From positions 22,094,020 through 22,158,019 of the forward strand of contig CM046311.1 in NCBI GenBank assembly GCA_025267735.1: 64,000 bases of DNA, written 5' to 3'. Positions 44,599 through 58,047 of this stretch are shown in pieces. Position 1 is the first letter of the stretch. The number at the start of each line of letters is the position of its first letter. A program made the translations under genes and the position numbers. The notes beneath the pieces are model-generated. The model was not told the origin of the DNA, ran no database searches, and worked only from the letters and a program-made list of their open reading frames with translations. Source of the stretch: Mactra quadrangularis. Its lineage: Eukaryota; Mollusca; Bivalvia; Venerida; Mactridae.

Positions 44599-47500
44599 GG
44601 CAAAAGAAGTCACTAATGGCACAAGCAACTAATCATAATGTTAACTGGAGTGATGGATTATATGCTAGCTCTCAAAATCTTCCAACTTTTATATCAACAT
44701 CTAGTTCCTATCATAATTTCATGTCAACTGGTTCCCCTCATTCATGAACTTATATAAGAGATGGTAACCGGGTTTATAAAAACATGTATAGACAAAGAAA
44801 ATATTAATCTAGTATAGGGATATCATTGATGTTCACAGTAAGCCATGACTTACTTTAATTTACTTAACCCTGATGTTAGCATTTTTCAAATATTTCTGTC
44901 GTACTTGACTTATACCTCAAAGACATTCTTTTTTCATGCATGTTTTTTGAGTGTTTTTATTTCTACTTCTAAGTTCTTAGACAATGATTAGATGTGCCAA
45001 TATGGCAGACATTCCTCAAGTAATGACATCAATTCTGAATAAACAGTATCATTTAAATTATCTCCTGGATTACAAGTTGTCTTTAGATCATTTCTGTCGG
45101 TGCTTTCAGATCATGTGTCAGTCTTTACAGTGCAAAGACAAAGTTGATTGTGTGAGTCTATGTGTGTTTTATAAGGGTGTTACAGTGCATTTGTTTAACC
45201 AAATCTTATCATAATGAAGCAATTATGTATTTTGTAGATTATCATTTCTTTCTTTTGATCTTTAAGCTTGTAAATATGAATGAACCTTCAAATTGCTGTA
45301 ACATTTATGACAATAACACCATTGTACTCTTGTTAATACATATACATTTTGTATTAAAGTTGTTTAAGTGTTATCTTTTTTCTACAGAATTAATTTGAAA
45401 AATATTTCCATAAAAATGTATGTTTGATTTCAATGTAAGATAGGCAATACAATATCATGTGGCTATTAGCCATCAATAAAATGCTTTATTTTAAAAATCA
45501 AAAGTCAAGCATTTCTAAAATTCTGATCTCTGCTATAACCAGATAATTTGAACTCTCAACAAATTTCACTGGTAAAAGTTACAGTCTGCAAATACTCCTG
45601 AACATAAGCAGCAAGATGAGATGAATTCAATCCAGGAATATTCAATTCAGTAGAGTACAGTTTTCTCATCAATGAATAAATTTAGCTTCATTAAATCTTA
45701 CTATACTTATAAAATGTCTCATCTGGCCTCAAGCAGAATTAAATTGTCAAAGACATTTTTGCTTCTTGTGTTCCTTGACATAATTAATTGACAAGAGGTT
45801 TTTATTATACCCTATATACAAATTTATTGCTTCATTACATTTAGATAAATCTGTACATATTCTATTCAAACCAGGAATACATCTTTAAGAGCCAAAAAAC
45901 TTTTCTGCATCATTAGACATTTGGCTGTATGCTTGAAGCAGAAATCTCTGCACATAATACTAGTGTTACCAATTAATGATGCTGGGTTTACTATTTGAAG
46001 AAAATGCAATCTGAATGATTTATTATCCCATCTAAAACAATAAATGAATCTATCTGAAAAGTAAATATTGTTCAGTTAGCATTGGGTGATTAAATACACA
46101 TAAGAATTGCAAAAATGCACCAACAAGACAGGATTTATTAAAGTTTAAACACTTTGGCTTGATTACATTCATTGGGAATCATTTATATTCAAAAGTAGCT
46201 CTTCATACTGAAGGTAATGCAATAATGTAAACAAAAGTGGAGAAATGACAGAAAAGTGTACAGAAAAGATGTGAGAAACATCCATCAGCACTGCAGAAAA
46301 TGAATTAGATCACTTTTAAGCACTTCAAACAAAATGGAGAAAATTAATGTGGACATTTTTGTGAAAATCGCTAAATAAATATTGAGAAAATATCTAGAAG
46401 AAATAGCAGGAAATTTGAAGAGTGACATAATGTATATTGAAGAAACATTTCTGATGATTTCATAGAAAATTGTGTATCAAAGAGTCTGCAAAACATTGGC
46501 TGACTTAATGAAGAATGTAAAACCACCTATAAGAATAAAAGTAAATTGGTAAACTATCACTTAACGTTACCAAGGTCAAGTTCTTCAACACTTCTGTTAT
46601 GATATGAAGAGGCAGACATTTTGTATATAGAAGAGCTAGAGTGATTGAGTACTTACATGATTCCAGGGGATTGAATGTATGTAAGAAATAGACTGAAAAA
46701 TGTTAAAAGCCGGCTAAAAGAGGCATAGAAGTATGCTGACCTTTTTATTGAAGGCAATGGTGCATAACAAACTCACATAGTTTCATTGTAGATTTTTGTC
46801 AGACTGGAACCAGTCAACATGTAATTTGAGACTAGGCTGGTTCCAGTTTTCATGTTAACATATGTTTCCAATGTTAAGGTGAAGTGTTTAACATACTTGG
46901 TACTATCATAGTCTGTGAATGGCTTTCTAAAGAATTTTTGGATGGCAGATTCTATTAACTAGTAAATTCAATCAATAATAGGAGAACAAATGCTTCCCAT
47001 GGCTTAAAAACAATCTCACAATGGCGTAAACAAAAAGGTAACTAATGCCAAAACATTTAAAGAGCTCACCCACACAGTTTTCTAAGAACAAGCTGTGGAT
47101 TTCTGTGGATACAATGTACAAGGTGTTTACAGTTATAACTGAAGGAACTTCCATATCTAGTTTTGTTAACACAGTTTAATTATGTAGGACAGCAGCGCAT
47201 TATCTAAATGCATTCATATACACAGTAAATCATGAATGACATTGGTTACATGTTGATGGTTTCTGAATATGTGGCCTTTTCATCTATTAAACTAACAAGA
47301 GGGGCCAAATTATTAAAATAACAAGCATGCAATACTAAAACATTTGCATAGTAAGATTTTTATTAAAGATAGGTGGTTCTACAACAAGGATATAAACCTC
47401 TTTGGTGGTCTTAAAACTTTCTTCATTCATCAACTAAAAAGTGACAACTCTTTCAGACAGTAGAGGCAAACTTTAGTTGTTTGAAAAAATTGTTTGCCAC

Positions 47501-47627
47501 CTAAATGTCCTTTTTTATCCACCAACCACCTGAGAAACTCAGAATAAAAGTAAGACATATACATGTATTACAAGACCCATACACCAGTACATATAACTTT
47601 AAAAGCCCATTAATGTACAAATCATGG
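44599..47627. other. Intronic DNA, no gene seen
   Basis: Plus-strand frames of 76-78 codons near 44984-45398 lack motifs and splice context. A 12-bp inverted pair (actggaaccag, ctggttccagt) lies at about 46804-46840. Nothing else supported. Confidence 0.45.
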
Positions 47628-47694
47628 GCCTATAGTGCAAAAGGGTCATAACTAACTCTTTTTTCATTGTGTAACGACCCCTTTGCACTAAGCC
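47628..47694. mobile_element. Family D miniature palindromic element, copy 4
   Basis: Reads ggcctatagtgcaaaagggt, cataactaactc, a T-rich loop, gtgtaacgacccctttgc, actaagcc. The arms here carry compensating changes (aagggtc pairs with gacccctt), so the hairpin is kept although the bases differ from copy 3. Confidence 0.6.
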
Positions 47695-47963
47695 AGCGAA
47701 ATGTATCAGACATGACAAGAAATTAAATCTCAAAAGAGATGCTATCATTTAAATGCAATGTTAACCTATTTACCATAGCCGAGAGAAAAAGGTTAATTAG
47801 AATCAAAGAGAAATCTATTGATTTTACATTAGAAACCTACGATCATACAAGAACATATGGTTATAGACAAGATCATGCTTCTTATGTCGTCATTGTCACC
47901 CGGGGACCTATATAACACTCATCCCACATTTCTTCTAATTGTCTCATTGTTTCAAAGGCTGAA

Positions 47964-48017
47964 TGAAACACTATTGTAACTCCACTTGAAAATAATGGAA
48001 GTTACAATAGTCTTTCA
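47964..48017. repeat. Hairpin, possibly the core of an inverted-repeat element
   Basis: The left arm tgaaacactattgtaactcc pairs with the right arm ggaagttacaatagtctttca. Farther out, gtcacccgggga (about 47895) and cctcgggtcac (about 48025) are roughly inverted as well, so a ~150-bp MITE from 47890 to 48035 is plausible. Confidence 0.5.
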
Positions 48018-48035
48018 ATCAACCCTCGGGTCACT

Positions 48036-50191
48036 ATGAACCATATTCACAATAATTTGTTGTTGACGTGTCTTTAAAACAAAAGAACTATAAGGCTACA
48101 ATGGTTCAGCGCCAAAGTAGTGTACATCCTTCTCTATTCATATTTAGTTAGGCTAGTTTCACACTGACCCAGGGATTAGTAATGACTGAAATTAATAATC
48201 AATACAATAAAAAACATGCAAATTATTTCTTGCATGTACTTTACTCATTTTCATTAATAATAATCAAACAAAGATGCCATTAGTTTAAATTATAAATTCT
48301 TAATTGCATTAACAATTCATTAACCAGTTTATTATCACAGAGAAATTATTCAGAAGCATATTTTGTACAATCACTCATGTTTTAAAAGACCTCTGATGTA
48401 CTAAAAGTGCTACAAGGCGACTAACCACAAAAAACCCTTTTTAATGCTTCAACCGATGCAATACTCAATCAATAAAAAATATAAAATCCCCGTACCATAC
48501 TGTACATAAATTGGCATTAAGTCTGTACCATACTGTACAGGCAGCATTACATGTTGATTCCTTTCATGTTGAAGTCAATTTCTCAATTGGATGCTTGGGT
48601 TAATTACGCTCGGAATGACACATGTAAAATGGAGAACGTCATTCATACTTGACGCTAATTCTAGATACTTCTAGAACTTACTGTCGGAATACGTGTTTTT
48701 GTCATGGTTTCCGAGATAAATTAGAAATTCCGAGACTACCATGGTGACAAGTTCAATAATTGGTCGGCAAAGATACTTAATGCGAACCCGATGGTAAATA
48801 GCATTTTCATTATGCACGAGCATGAGTTAATTTAATGGAAGATGAGTTAGTGTTTCTTCCAGTGAGTCACTGTCTGTCAATATGTAGCATTATAGCATTA
48901 ACAAACGAGACTAACTAACTGTGACAGTTTGATTGAAACGCAAAGTAAATTAGCGTAAATTTTAGTTTTCCCTCTCCCCGCATTAAAGTTCTCCAACATT
49001 AAAGTTCCAAATTTGCTCAGAAATTTAAATTTTTTAAGAACATTGTATGAGTATGGAGATTTCTTTTATGTCTTGAATACAATATATCCAGTAAAAGCTC
49101 AGGAAGTCTAGAATTTATTTTTATAGATAGTTAATTCAAATAAGTGACATTGTGCTTTATATCTTTAATTGTTGGGGTCAAATTCGGGTCACAGAAAAGT
49201 CCATATTTAGACAAGATGAGACCCTTACCTACCAGCATGGCAATCTACAAGACATTTGGAACCATTCATAAAAGCACAGGAAATTGAAAGTTTTAAAAAT
49301 GTGATAAATGCAGAATTTTATATCCTTTATATTGATGGCTTTTATTATATTTGTACCAATAACACTGAAGAGTATAGGGGTCTATTAGTCACTCGATAAC
49401 TCATTATGATTAATCAACTTACAATCATGGAATCAATTTAAACCCACAAAGCTAGTATGGTGCTAAATGAAATTACAAACATATTAAATCAACAGACTTA
49501 AGGGTGCAAAGTTTTACCATTTATGCCACGAGCATAATTAAGTACACCACTTAATTTTGGATAAGTCTGTACAACTGAATATCTTTTTAATTACATAGTA
49601 ATATTTTGTCAGTTTGCATACGACTATAAATTTCATTAATGAATGGAACAATGGGAAAAAACAAGAGTAATAACTGCATGCAATAGTAATTTGATAAATA
49701 ACAAAGTTGCCAACAAAAACATAACATAGAGTCAAGGTAAATATTTAACACTTAGAAAAAAGCAACACAACAAAAAACAACAGAGCGATGTTTACAATGT
49801 GTGTATGATTTGTTGCTAACAATACAAGCTATGTTGTTTTTATGTTTTCAATCATCGCTAGGTAGATGATTACCAAGCCAGCCTCAAGCAGACGCAGAAT
49901 AAATGATTTATCATTCCGATGCAGAATATAAGAAATTGTTGCATTTTTGCACCTTGTCATTTCTTGAACTCTATTTTGCATGCTGTAAATACAGAACAAA
50001 CTGTGTGCAGTGACTGCAATTACAAGTTTTTGCCTCTCTGATAGTAAAAAAGAACAGAACAGAAGAGAACAATTATTGTTTTTTATCAGCAACATCAAAT
50101 ACGCCATACATTTGGAACTTATGAGAGGTAAAACCTAATAATTATAATTAGTTTATACTTATTTATTTTAGCTTGATTGTGAAACAATTTC
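48036..50191. other. Intronic DNA, no gene seen
   Basis: A moderately CpG-rich part at 48590-48800 includes an inverted pair tgtcatggt and accatggtgaca. The phrase gtaccatactgtaca occurs twice (48492 and 48525). No exon with compatible phase was found. Confidence 0.4.
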
Positions 50192-50405
50192 AGGCCACAA
50201 CAAATTGATCATATGTTCTATGGATTCGCTCACACCTTAACTTTGACAGTTTTTATAAAAAAATATTTTTATTTCCTCGCTGGCTCATAAAAATTTGGTC
50301 GAACTGCTATATAAAGCAAGTGAATAAAGACTTTTTTTTTTTCTTCGCTCGCCCCATTTTTTTTCAGAATAATCCGTAGAACATATGATCAACTTGTTGT
50401 GGCCT
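50192..50405. mobile_element. Inverted-repeat element, ~214 bp
   Basis: The left end aggccacaacaaattgatca with tatgttctatgga and the right end, reverse complemented, aggccacaacaagttgatca with tatgttctacgga, differ at two of 33 bases. The middle is T-rich (a run of ten T and ttttttt tracts). High arm identity suggests a fairly recent non-autonomous DNA transposon. Confidence 0.75.
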
Positions 50406-50411
50406 CATTTA

Positions 50412-50582
50412 GATAAGTCACTTTCAAGTCCACTTCATGGTTCCCAAGTACTAAGCTAGCAGGATAAAGTTTCTTGTTCAAGGAAACATTCGGATAGGTT
50501 TTGGATGGGATTTGAACCAAAGCAGAGCTGGCTATCCAATAATTACCAGTCCTATGTTGTAACCACTCAGCCACGCCCACTT
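50412..50582 (-). repeat. tRNA-derived SINE, copy 2
   Basis: On the minus strand, box A (tggctgagtggtta) and box B (ggttcaaatcc) match the Pol III consensus almost exactly, more closely than in copy 1. They are followed by ccttgaacaagaaacttta, then tagcttagtacttgggaacc, the same body as copy 1. Its tail end lies within about 10 bp of the inverted-repeat element at 50192-50405, so the two insertions are adjacent or nested. The 81-codon minus-strand frame across it is not a gene. Confidence 0.8.
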
Positions 50583-52071
50583 CTATAGTAATTGAAATAT
50601 CATATGAAAATAAAAATACACTAAAGCAGCACAATTTGAAATTCTAGTGATCCTAAAGTAAACTTATACTTAAGCACTTCAATTATAGCATGGAGTGTTA
50701 TATGGTTTATAAAATGTAGAGATTTGTTATGAAAGTGATACTCTTCTCCAATGACAAAAACATTACAAATTGAACAAAATAACACCTAAATTAACCATTC
50801 TTGAAAGTCACACTTTGCTTAACCCCTCCCCCAAAAAACTCACAAATTGTATAAAAATAGAGCAGGAGTCTTGAAGCAAACTAATTTTTCAGTTCATTAG
50901 AAAGCACAGGTTCCAGTGAAAGAATATCATAAAAGCATTAAACCATATCTTAACCATGAATATAGGAGCATTTCAAATTTCAAAATATACTCATCGGAGT
51001 GCCAAAGACGATATACTTCCATACACTGAAACCATGTCAAACTAATTTCCTTGAAAACCACCAGTGGGTTATAATTAAACCGTCTCTAATATCAAAACCA
51101 TCTTTCCATTCAATTACCATACCCTAGTTATCTACCCTGTTGATATGAAAATAAACAAACCATCGTGCCTAGTCTTGAAGCCTTAGATCATGATTGTTCC
51201 AACAGACCAAGACGTGATAGAGTAGCGGGATCACGAGACCAAGCCAAAGATCGCAACAGGACTATTCCATGAGCTCTCTATGACAAGACAAGTATTCTGG
51301 TGGTTTCCTAGACTATGATGACAATACCTGCAAGCTTGTATCTTAAATCAAAGAATATTTCTCTAAGTTACCAGCATGACCAATATGTTTAATGTATTTA
51401 CCAGATTGAACTTGACACCAAAGACGAACAGAACAGCTTCTTACTTCTATTTTCATGTGTTGATTTATTACGCTCAGTAAACCTAAACTGCAGTTGTTTC
51501 ATAACTCCTTTCTTCATCGCTTATGTGGTTGTATTAATTTGACACAAATGTAAACATTGTGTTAAAGTCACTAAGATTTGAAATTAGTTACCGGAAAGAA
51601 ATTTGTCAACATGAACTATTGTAATTCATGGCAAGTAACATTAATGTATTAATTAATATTGTGCCAAGGTTATGCATCTAGTTATTAATTCAGTGCCTCT
51701 GAGGAACTTCAGTACGAACAAATGGGGTTCATTTTTAAAAGTAATTAAAATAACATTTTGAAGCTAATTTACTGATAATGAGCTGGCACACAAAGAAAGG
51801 GATTGAGGGAGTACATGCAAAGGTCTCTGAGGCTCCTATGTATGTACAACAAAATTGTTACTCCAGGCCTCCCCTGAGGGACTACTAGCCCCTGAGTAAT
51901 AACCTGCCCTTAAACTAAGGTTTAAACAAGTCATTATTTTAACTGTTGAGTTTGATATATCAAACACAGACTGAGGGAAGCGAGTCAGAGAAAAATTGCT
52001 TCATGCCACTTTAAAATGGCTTAAAACAGTTAGAAAATACAATTATGGACAAGTACATGTTGGAAATTTAA
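50583..52071. other. Intronic DNA, no gene seen
   Basis: A GC-richer stretch at 51160-51260 gives a 40-codon plus-strand frame without recognisable motifs. Nothing else supported. Confidence 0.4.
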
Positions 52072-52096
52072 GGGGGTCAGGACCTTCCTGACCCCC
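52072..52096. repeat. Strong GC-rich hairpin
   Basis: The arms gggggtcagga and tcctgaccccc are perfectly complementary over 11 bp with a three-base loop, in otherwise AT-rich sequence. Likely the end of a dispersed repeat; a rho-independent terminator reading makes no sense in a eukaryotic intron. Confidence 0.6.
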
Positions 52097-55000
52097 ATGC
52101 TAGATCCACCTTTGTATTTCATTGACATTGTATTAAGCATAACTTAAATATCCTCATTGTTGGGTGGAACAAGATAATCTTTATAAAACATTAAGAAAAA
52201 ATATTTATACGTCTGTGAATTTAATTACGACCATTTTCTTTTATTTCAGATAAAAAAATACTAACTGGGGCCGAGTATTATCAGGAGTGTTTAAAGTGAA
52301 TTAAATATACAAGAGTTATAATTCTACTTGGTTCAAGTGTTTTAACCATCAAAATCTCATATCAAAAGACAATGTTCAAAAAGCATGTCTCGGTTTGATG
52401 TTGACGGCAAAAGACAAACATATAGGTCAATGTTTGTTCTTTACAGAGCTTCAAACACAAGACACGCTTAAATGCAAACAATTTCAAAAGATGTTTAAAT
52501 ACTTAGATAAACATTCCGTTATCCCTGTAACACTTAAAATGATGTTATATATATGAATGAATAAAACATATATCATGTGATAAATTAATTCCCTTGTTAT
52601 TGACAAACTGACATTGAGAATCTTTGATCTTAACAGTATGAAAAATGCCTGATGGGTAATAAAAGAATAAATTGACCAGGAATTTCCCTACCGCATGCAG
52701 ACCCCAACAGACATATCTCAACATTTTCTAGATTGATCTAAAAATGAATTATGATGAATGACATAAGAGGCCACCTGCATGATATAAGCGACACCATATA
52801 TGGATAAACAATAAATAAAATTATGACATCACTCTGCTGTAAGATAAATCATAGATTATATTGATAGAATATAATATAATAACATTTCCTACTGATCCTG
52901 GGACAATTTTATGACAACAGAAGAGAGATATCAAATACTGTGTTTTCAAGAATTTATAGAAGAATGATTCTTGTAAAAATGGCTAGTGTCATTATTTTGC
53001 AATAATTTCTAAAATCAATATAGTTCTGGTGAGATCAAATCTTAGATGTTCAATAAATATTGCTTTGCTGCAACAGCATTTCTTGTTGTTAGAGATTTGA
53101 TGTAATGCTAGCTCTGGAGATCAACATCTAAAGGTAAAGAGCTAAGTTTTCGCATCATAAACTTATACCCATTAAAAAGCTTCCTATGTAATAGAAGTTC
53201 ACTGAATTCAAAGCTAGACAATGCGTATAATATTAAGTAATTTAAGCAAAGTTCAAATAACATTCTGATGATCAGAAAACATACTCAAGGTGACAGTACC
53301 ATTGCTAAAAATTAAAACATGTTGAATTATAATGGTAAAGTTTGGCTATAATGTACTAGGCATGAAGAAGAATTCAAAAACATGTGATTTAAAGCTCATC
53401 AGAAAAGTACAATCATTCAAATCATTTATAATATTTTGCCAGCAGTAAATTTACAACTCTCATCAGTAAACCGTTCAGTTAATTATCCCAGGCTATCAAT
53501 CAATAAGGATGATCTAGAACCTATCACTATCTCAAGTCTTAGTCACATTAATCATTTCCCACCCCCATCTCTAACTAAAAATTCAAATCTTAGATATCAT
53601 CCAATCAGATCACTTAAAATCTTCACTTCATTTATCACATTTAAAACTAACCAATCAGCTGCAAGGAAATACTTCACTTCTTTCATCTATTCCAATAAAT
53701 ATAAAGAATGGTAATGGTGTGTGACCTATATGCCAAAACTGTAGCATGCTCCTTGATTTACTAGATTAATTTCAAATTCCTCCATGTCAACGCTGCCAGA
53801 ACAGCTTTAAATCAAGTTGCCAAGAGCTGATACACCATTATGAGTACAAACCTCACCATATGTGTCCATAGATACAAATAAAAAAGCTAATAAATTTTGT
53901 TTTCTTTTAATATAAGTTTAAATCAGGAATTTTCCACTGCAATGGTGAAATTATACAATGGCAGGGTATAACATGAGACATAATTTCTGGTGAATACAAT
54001 TGGCAGACATTACGGTGCTACAATTTACCAAAGAACATGGAATCAATGACAGCAGTAAATCCTATAGTGACAGCAAACAAGCAAAGAAGATAGCTGTATG
54101 AAAGAAAACTACCTGGTAAATCAATTTAAGTTTTTATTTAAGTTAAATAAATTAATCACTGAATATATTTGTAACATTTAAACATGAATATGCATTACAT
54201 GTACTCAGTAATGTTTTTTCCAATGCAAGTTTTGTTCTGCGCAAAGATTATGAAAACAGAGTCTCTGACAGACAGAGGAAAGATGATGCATGAAGCATTG
54301 CTCAGAGTGAAACAATAAAGCAAAAATTATCATAGTGAGTTTTTAGAGACAAAGCTTCAGAGACAAAAAATACAATAAAAATAAAACTCAAAAAAAAGAA
54401 AAAGAAATATTTCTAAGAAGAAAAGCCAAAAAAAAAAAAACGGACAAAAAAGCTCTATTGTGTTTTCTGCCCAAAATAATTTGCAGGCAGATCTTAGCAA
54501 AACAAATTATTTCAGACTGTGTGTCACTAGGTGCTTTGTACAAAAAACAATTACTTTATTAATGAATTAAAAGCATCAGAGAGCACCGTTGGATGACTTT
54601 ATTCTGGAGTGCATTGTAAAAACAGGCACAGTACAAGTAGAGGCTACGGAGAACAATATTGCTAAATTTCTGAGAAAATATGTTTTTTGGTACATAAAAT
54701 AATTTTTATAAATGAAAATATACACAAAGAGAAAATATATACAAACTTTTGATGCTTACAATAATATCAAGATTCTATAAACAACTGCAAGTAAAATTAA
54801 CAATTTTGTAAGTTATTTTCATGTCTGATTTTACAAATAAAATCAAATTTGTCACAATTATTACTTCAAGAATTATTTTAGATAAGTTTCTGCATTGTTA
54901 CTTTTTCCACAAAGGCAAGAACAGTAAAAGGCAGTAAATTCGCCCAACAAATGTTTCAGTGATAATTATAATAAGGCCAAAACATGAGTCCTGGTTCCCA

Positions 55001-56770
55001 CCCAAAAACAGCAGCCAACACAAAATTAGCAAGAACAGAAACATACAGCAAGTGTGACAGCATATTGGTATGTGAGCAAAGGTCCTGACAAATTCTCTTA
55101 AAACTAAAAGTATGGAATATTAAGTATAAAACATTTCAAAATTAAAAAAACAAAAACAACACAATCTGAGTAAAAACAAGTCAAATCTTAAAAGAATATT
55201 CAACACTATATATTATATACAGCAGACAATATTAGCCTGTACAATATTCTATATGATAAATGTATACATTGGCAATGTTTTTTGTATAACATCATAACAT
55301 CATTCTCATCTCCAGGGACTACATAATCTTGTATCTGATTTCCTGCCTTTGCTTTCTCCCAACTCAATTTTAGGTTTTTTTTCAGAGAACATTTTTAAAT
55401 CAAACAGGAAGCAACTGATTTTCTATAAATTAAAGTAATTATAAGCCGTCAAATCTATCAGCAGATAGTTTAAAACATTCCTATTTGATATGTTTCCAAG
55501 GAAAATTTTCTTAAAATCAGAACAGTGTTTTCTAAGAGCAATATTTCATAAGAATCATCGACTTTGGAGAAAAATTATCAGAGTTTTAAATTTGAAACAT
55601 TCTGAGCTTCCAGCTATACCATGCAATTAAAATTAGTTTCAGAATTTTCAAAAAATGATAATTGAAAATTGGAAAAGTTAATGAATACAAGTTGGAAAGC
55701 TTTCAAAGCAACATTTCCAACTCTTAAGGCCTTGTCAACTAACAATAATGTCAAAGCAATTCGCTGATACCAGAAATGTCACTGGCTTAAGCAATAATGT
55801 CAATTCAAAGCCAAAAGCAATCTGTAATTAAAACAGGCAAAACTCCTGGTAACTAAGGAGTGAGGACACATGGGAAAGGCTGGTGCATATGTAGCAACTG
55901 CTATAGTCTGGTTTTCCTTTTTTCTAATGCAAAATCAGTATCATTTAACAGTATAAGGTCATTAATATCATCAATTTTAATATTTATTTAAGATATATCA
56001 TATTCATAGAAAAGAACTGCAACATTTTGATAAGGCACAACTGATTTATCATTTTCAAATAAGCAGAAAAACAACAAACACATTGAAGGGCAAACAAACT
56101 CTCCAAATGCTGTCTAAAATAGAAACATAACATTCACTTATATCTTAAAGGGTATCTGGCCGACCTCTTGAGGATTTAAAAAATATTTATCACGAGAGTA
56201 CAAAGTAAACAAAGACAAGGATTTTTCAAGGTGTGAAACTAACTTTACATCAACTTTTATCATAAAATCAATGTCACAAGACGCTTGCATTAACCTGCAA
56301 TCAATATCAAACCTCTCGCTGAGTTAGATTTTAAGGAATTTAAGGATTTATACAGTAGTCTCCAAACGAGAGTCTTACAGATCTCATTGTGATTTCATTG
56401 AGATTACGATGAGATTAATCGAGATAAATGACATTATGGACAGTCTATGGTGACACATTACAAATACGGTAAACTATATTAGGTGTCTTATACAGATTAT
56501 CTGACATGGTGAGCTGATAAAAATTCAATGATATGCTGTCAAATAACGTCATTTTCTCCCATACCGATGGATTATTGAATGCATTATAACGCTTATATTT
56601 GTGACGATAAGAATTTCATTTTTTCCACACTTTTCCCGATCAAACTTGTCAGAATATCAAAAACATGTAACGCTAGTTTATCTTCTGTAAACTATTCAAC
56701 TGCACATACTTCAGATAATTCGTAATTGAAAATTGTAGACTGGTAAACAACGCTTAAGGATAATTGCTTA
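52097..56770. other. Intronic DNA, no gene seen
   Basis: AT-rich, with A-rich simple sequence at 54360-54450 and a small palindrome (tctcattgtgatt, attacgatgaga) at about 56383-56416. The 92-codon plus-strand frame at 53436-53714 is within chance expectation for this composition and has no motif. Confidence 0.45.
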
Positions 56771-56844
56771 CAAAGTTTATAAATGGAACCCAAAGTTTAT
56801 AAATGAAACTCAAAGTTTATAAATGAATGCAAAGTTTATTATCA
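56771..56844 (+). repeat. 20-bp tandem array, nearly four units
   Basis: The unit caaagtttataaatgaaact repeats at 56771, 56791 and 56811, then as a part unit at 56830. Confidence 0.8.
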
Positions 56845-57708
56845 TCAGACACATTTTCAAGTGTTTTTTATCATGCATGTTTCAAGTTTGATTATCAATG
56901 TACAATAACAAACTGTGATCATTCAAACAGCATGCTATTACACATTGCAAACAAACTATTGATCCCCTAAATGTACCAAGTGGTCTGATAAAGTGATAGA
57001 AAGGCTTCAACAAATCATGAATTGCACTCCAAAAAAAAGATGGGACAAAAAAGGGTCAGCCTAATTTTAATGATTGCAAAAACATGTGTTTCAATCATTC
57101 TTCATAAAAAATACAATAAACAAACACGTCCAGGCTCATCAAATATACATGAAATGACCACATAAAATTGGCAGACGACAGCAATATTTTTGACAAAAAC
57201 AAAGAATTTCACTGAATACAATTTTTTTCACAAAGGCACTTCTCCAGTAATTAACAATAATTTACAAAATGTAAAGTAGATCTCTTTGTTTGAAGAGTAG
57301 CATCTTCAGGAACTCTTCAATTTGAAGATTTTTAAAAAATGAAAACACTTCCTGTGAAAGATGAGATGACAAAAATTACTTTATTTGGACATAATAAAGA
57401 CTTGAAGAGACTTCAATGCTTGAGAACACAATACATAATTGTTAACATTAACCAAGAGGAAACTTTTCCAGCTGCGGACTTACAATGTATAAAAATATTG
57501 CTTTGTAAGAAGATATCTGATTGGTTCTAAGGATTATGGGTAACTATCTACAACAGCACACTATAGTGGCTGTGCAATAAAATACAATATAGGTTATAAA
57601 TAATGACAGCAGAACCATAACAAGGAAATAAAAGTTAACTTTGATTTAACTTTTGGCTTCGATAAATAGTCATGAACAACAAGTAAATCTGTGAGCTAAT
57701 GCTCACTA

Positions 57709-57953
57709 GTGATACCCCCGCCAAATCTAAAAATATGCGACAAACAGGAAGTAGATGAGCAAGGAGCATGAAATCGCTTTACACCACATGGGACTATGGG
57801 ATGAAGCAATATGCAAAGTATTAGGCTGCTGCATGATATAGTTGCTGAGAAAACTGCGACGGAAATTTTGTAATGGACGGACGGACGTATGGACGGACGG
57901 ACGGACAAGGGTAAAACAGAATACCCTCCTCTTCTTCGAAGCGGGGGTATAAT
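57709..57953. mobile_element. MITE-like element with ATACCCCCGC ends and a GGAC microsatellite
   Basis: A perfect 10-bp inverted repeat: ATACCCCCGC at 57712-57721 and GCGGGGGTAT at 57941-57950. Inside, a GGAC tetranucleotide array (57875-57906) lies near the right end, as I recall for short transposon families widespread in molluscs. The 111-codon and 78-codon reverse frames and the plus-strand frame here are by-products of the repeat. Confidence 0.65.
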
Positions 57954-57993
57954 GAAGCAACAATCATTAACTAGTTTGTTTCTATTATATAAT

Positions 57994-58047
57994 ATTAGCC
58001 ACAAAGTTCTAAAAATGCATATTAGCCACAAAGTTCTAAAAATGCAC
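57994..58047 (+). repeat. 27-bp perfect tandem duplication
   Basis: attagccacaaagttctaaa with aatgcat is followed directly by a second copy, identical until the final base. Confidence 0.85.

Noticed and set aside
49240..49330. Minus-strand open segment with ATG and a gtaagg donor (MNGSKCLVDCHAG)
   Set aside because: Its donor phase leaves two bases, incompatible with the discoidin exon that needs one, and no other partner exon is seen.
51160..51260. GC-richer 40-codon plus-strand frame
   Set aside because: No motif, no splice sites and a stop after 40 codons; likely a repeat remnant or chance.
53436..53714. 92-codon plus-strand frame
   Set aside because: Length is within chance expectation for 64 kb of this composition, and no motif, splice site or homologue is recognised.
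57696..58031. 111-codon minus-strand frame and overlapping frames
   Set aside because: It spans the ATACCCCCGC element with the GGAC array; the RPSV- and SIRPS-like peptides are the microsatellite in translation.
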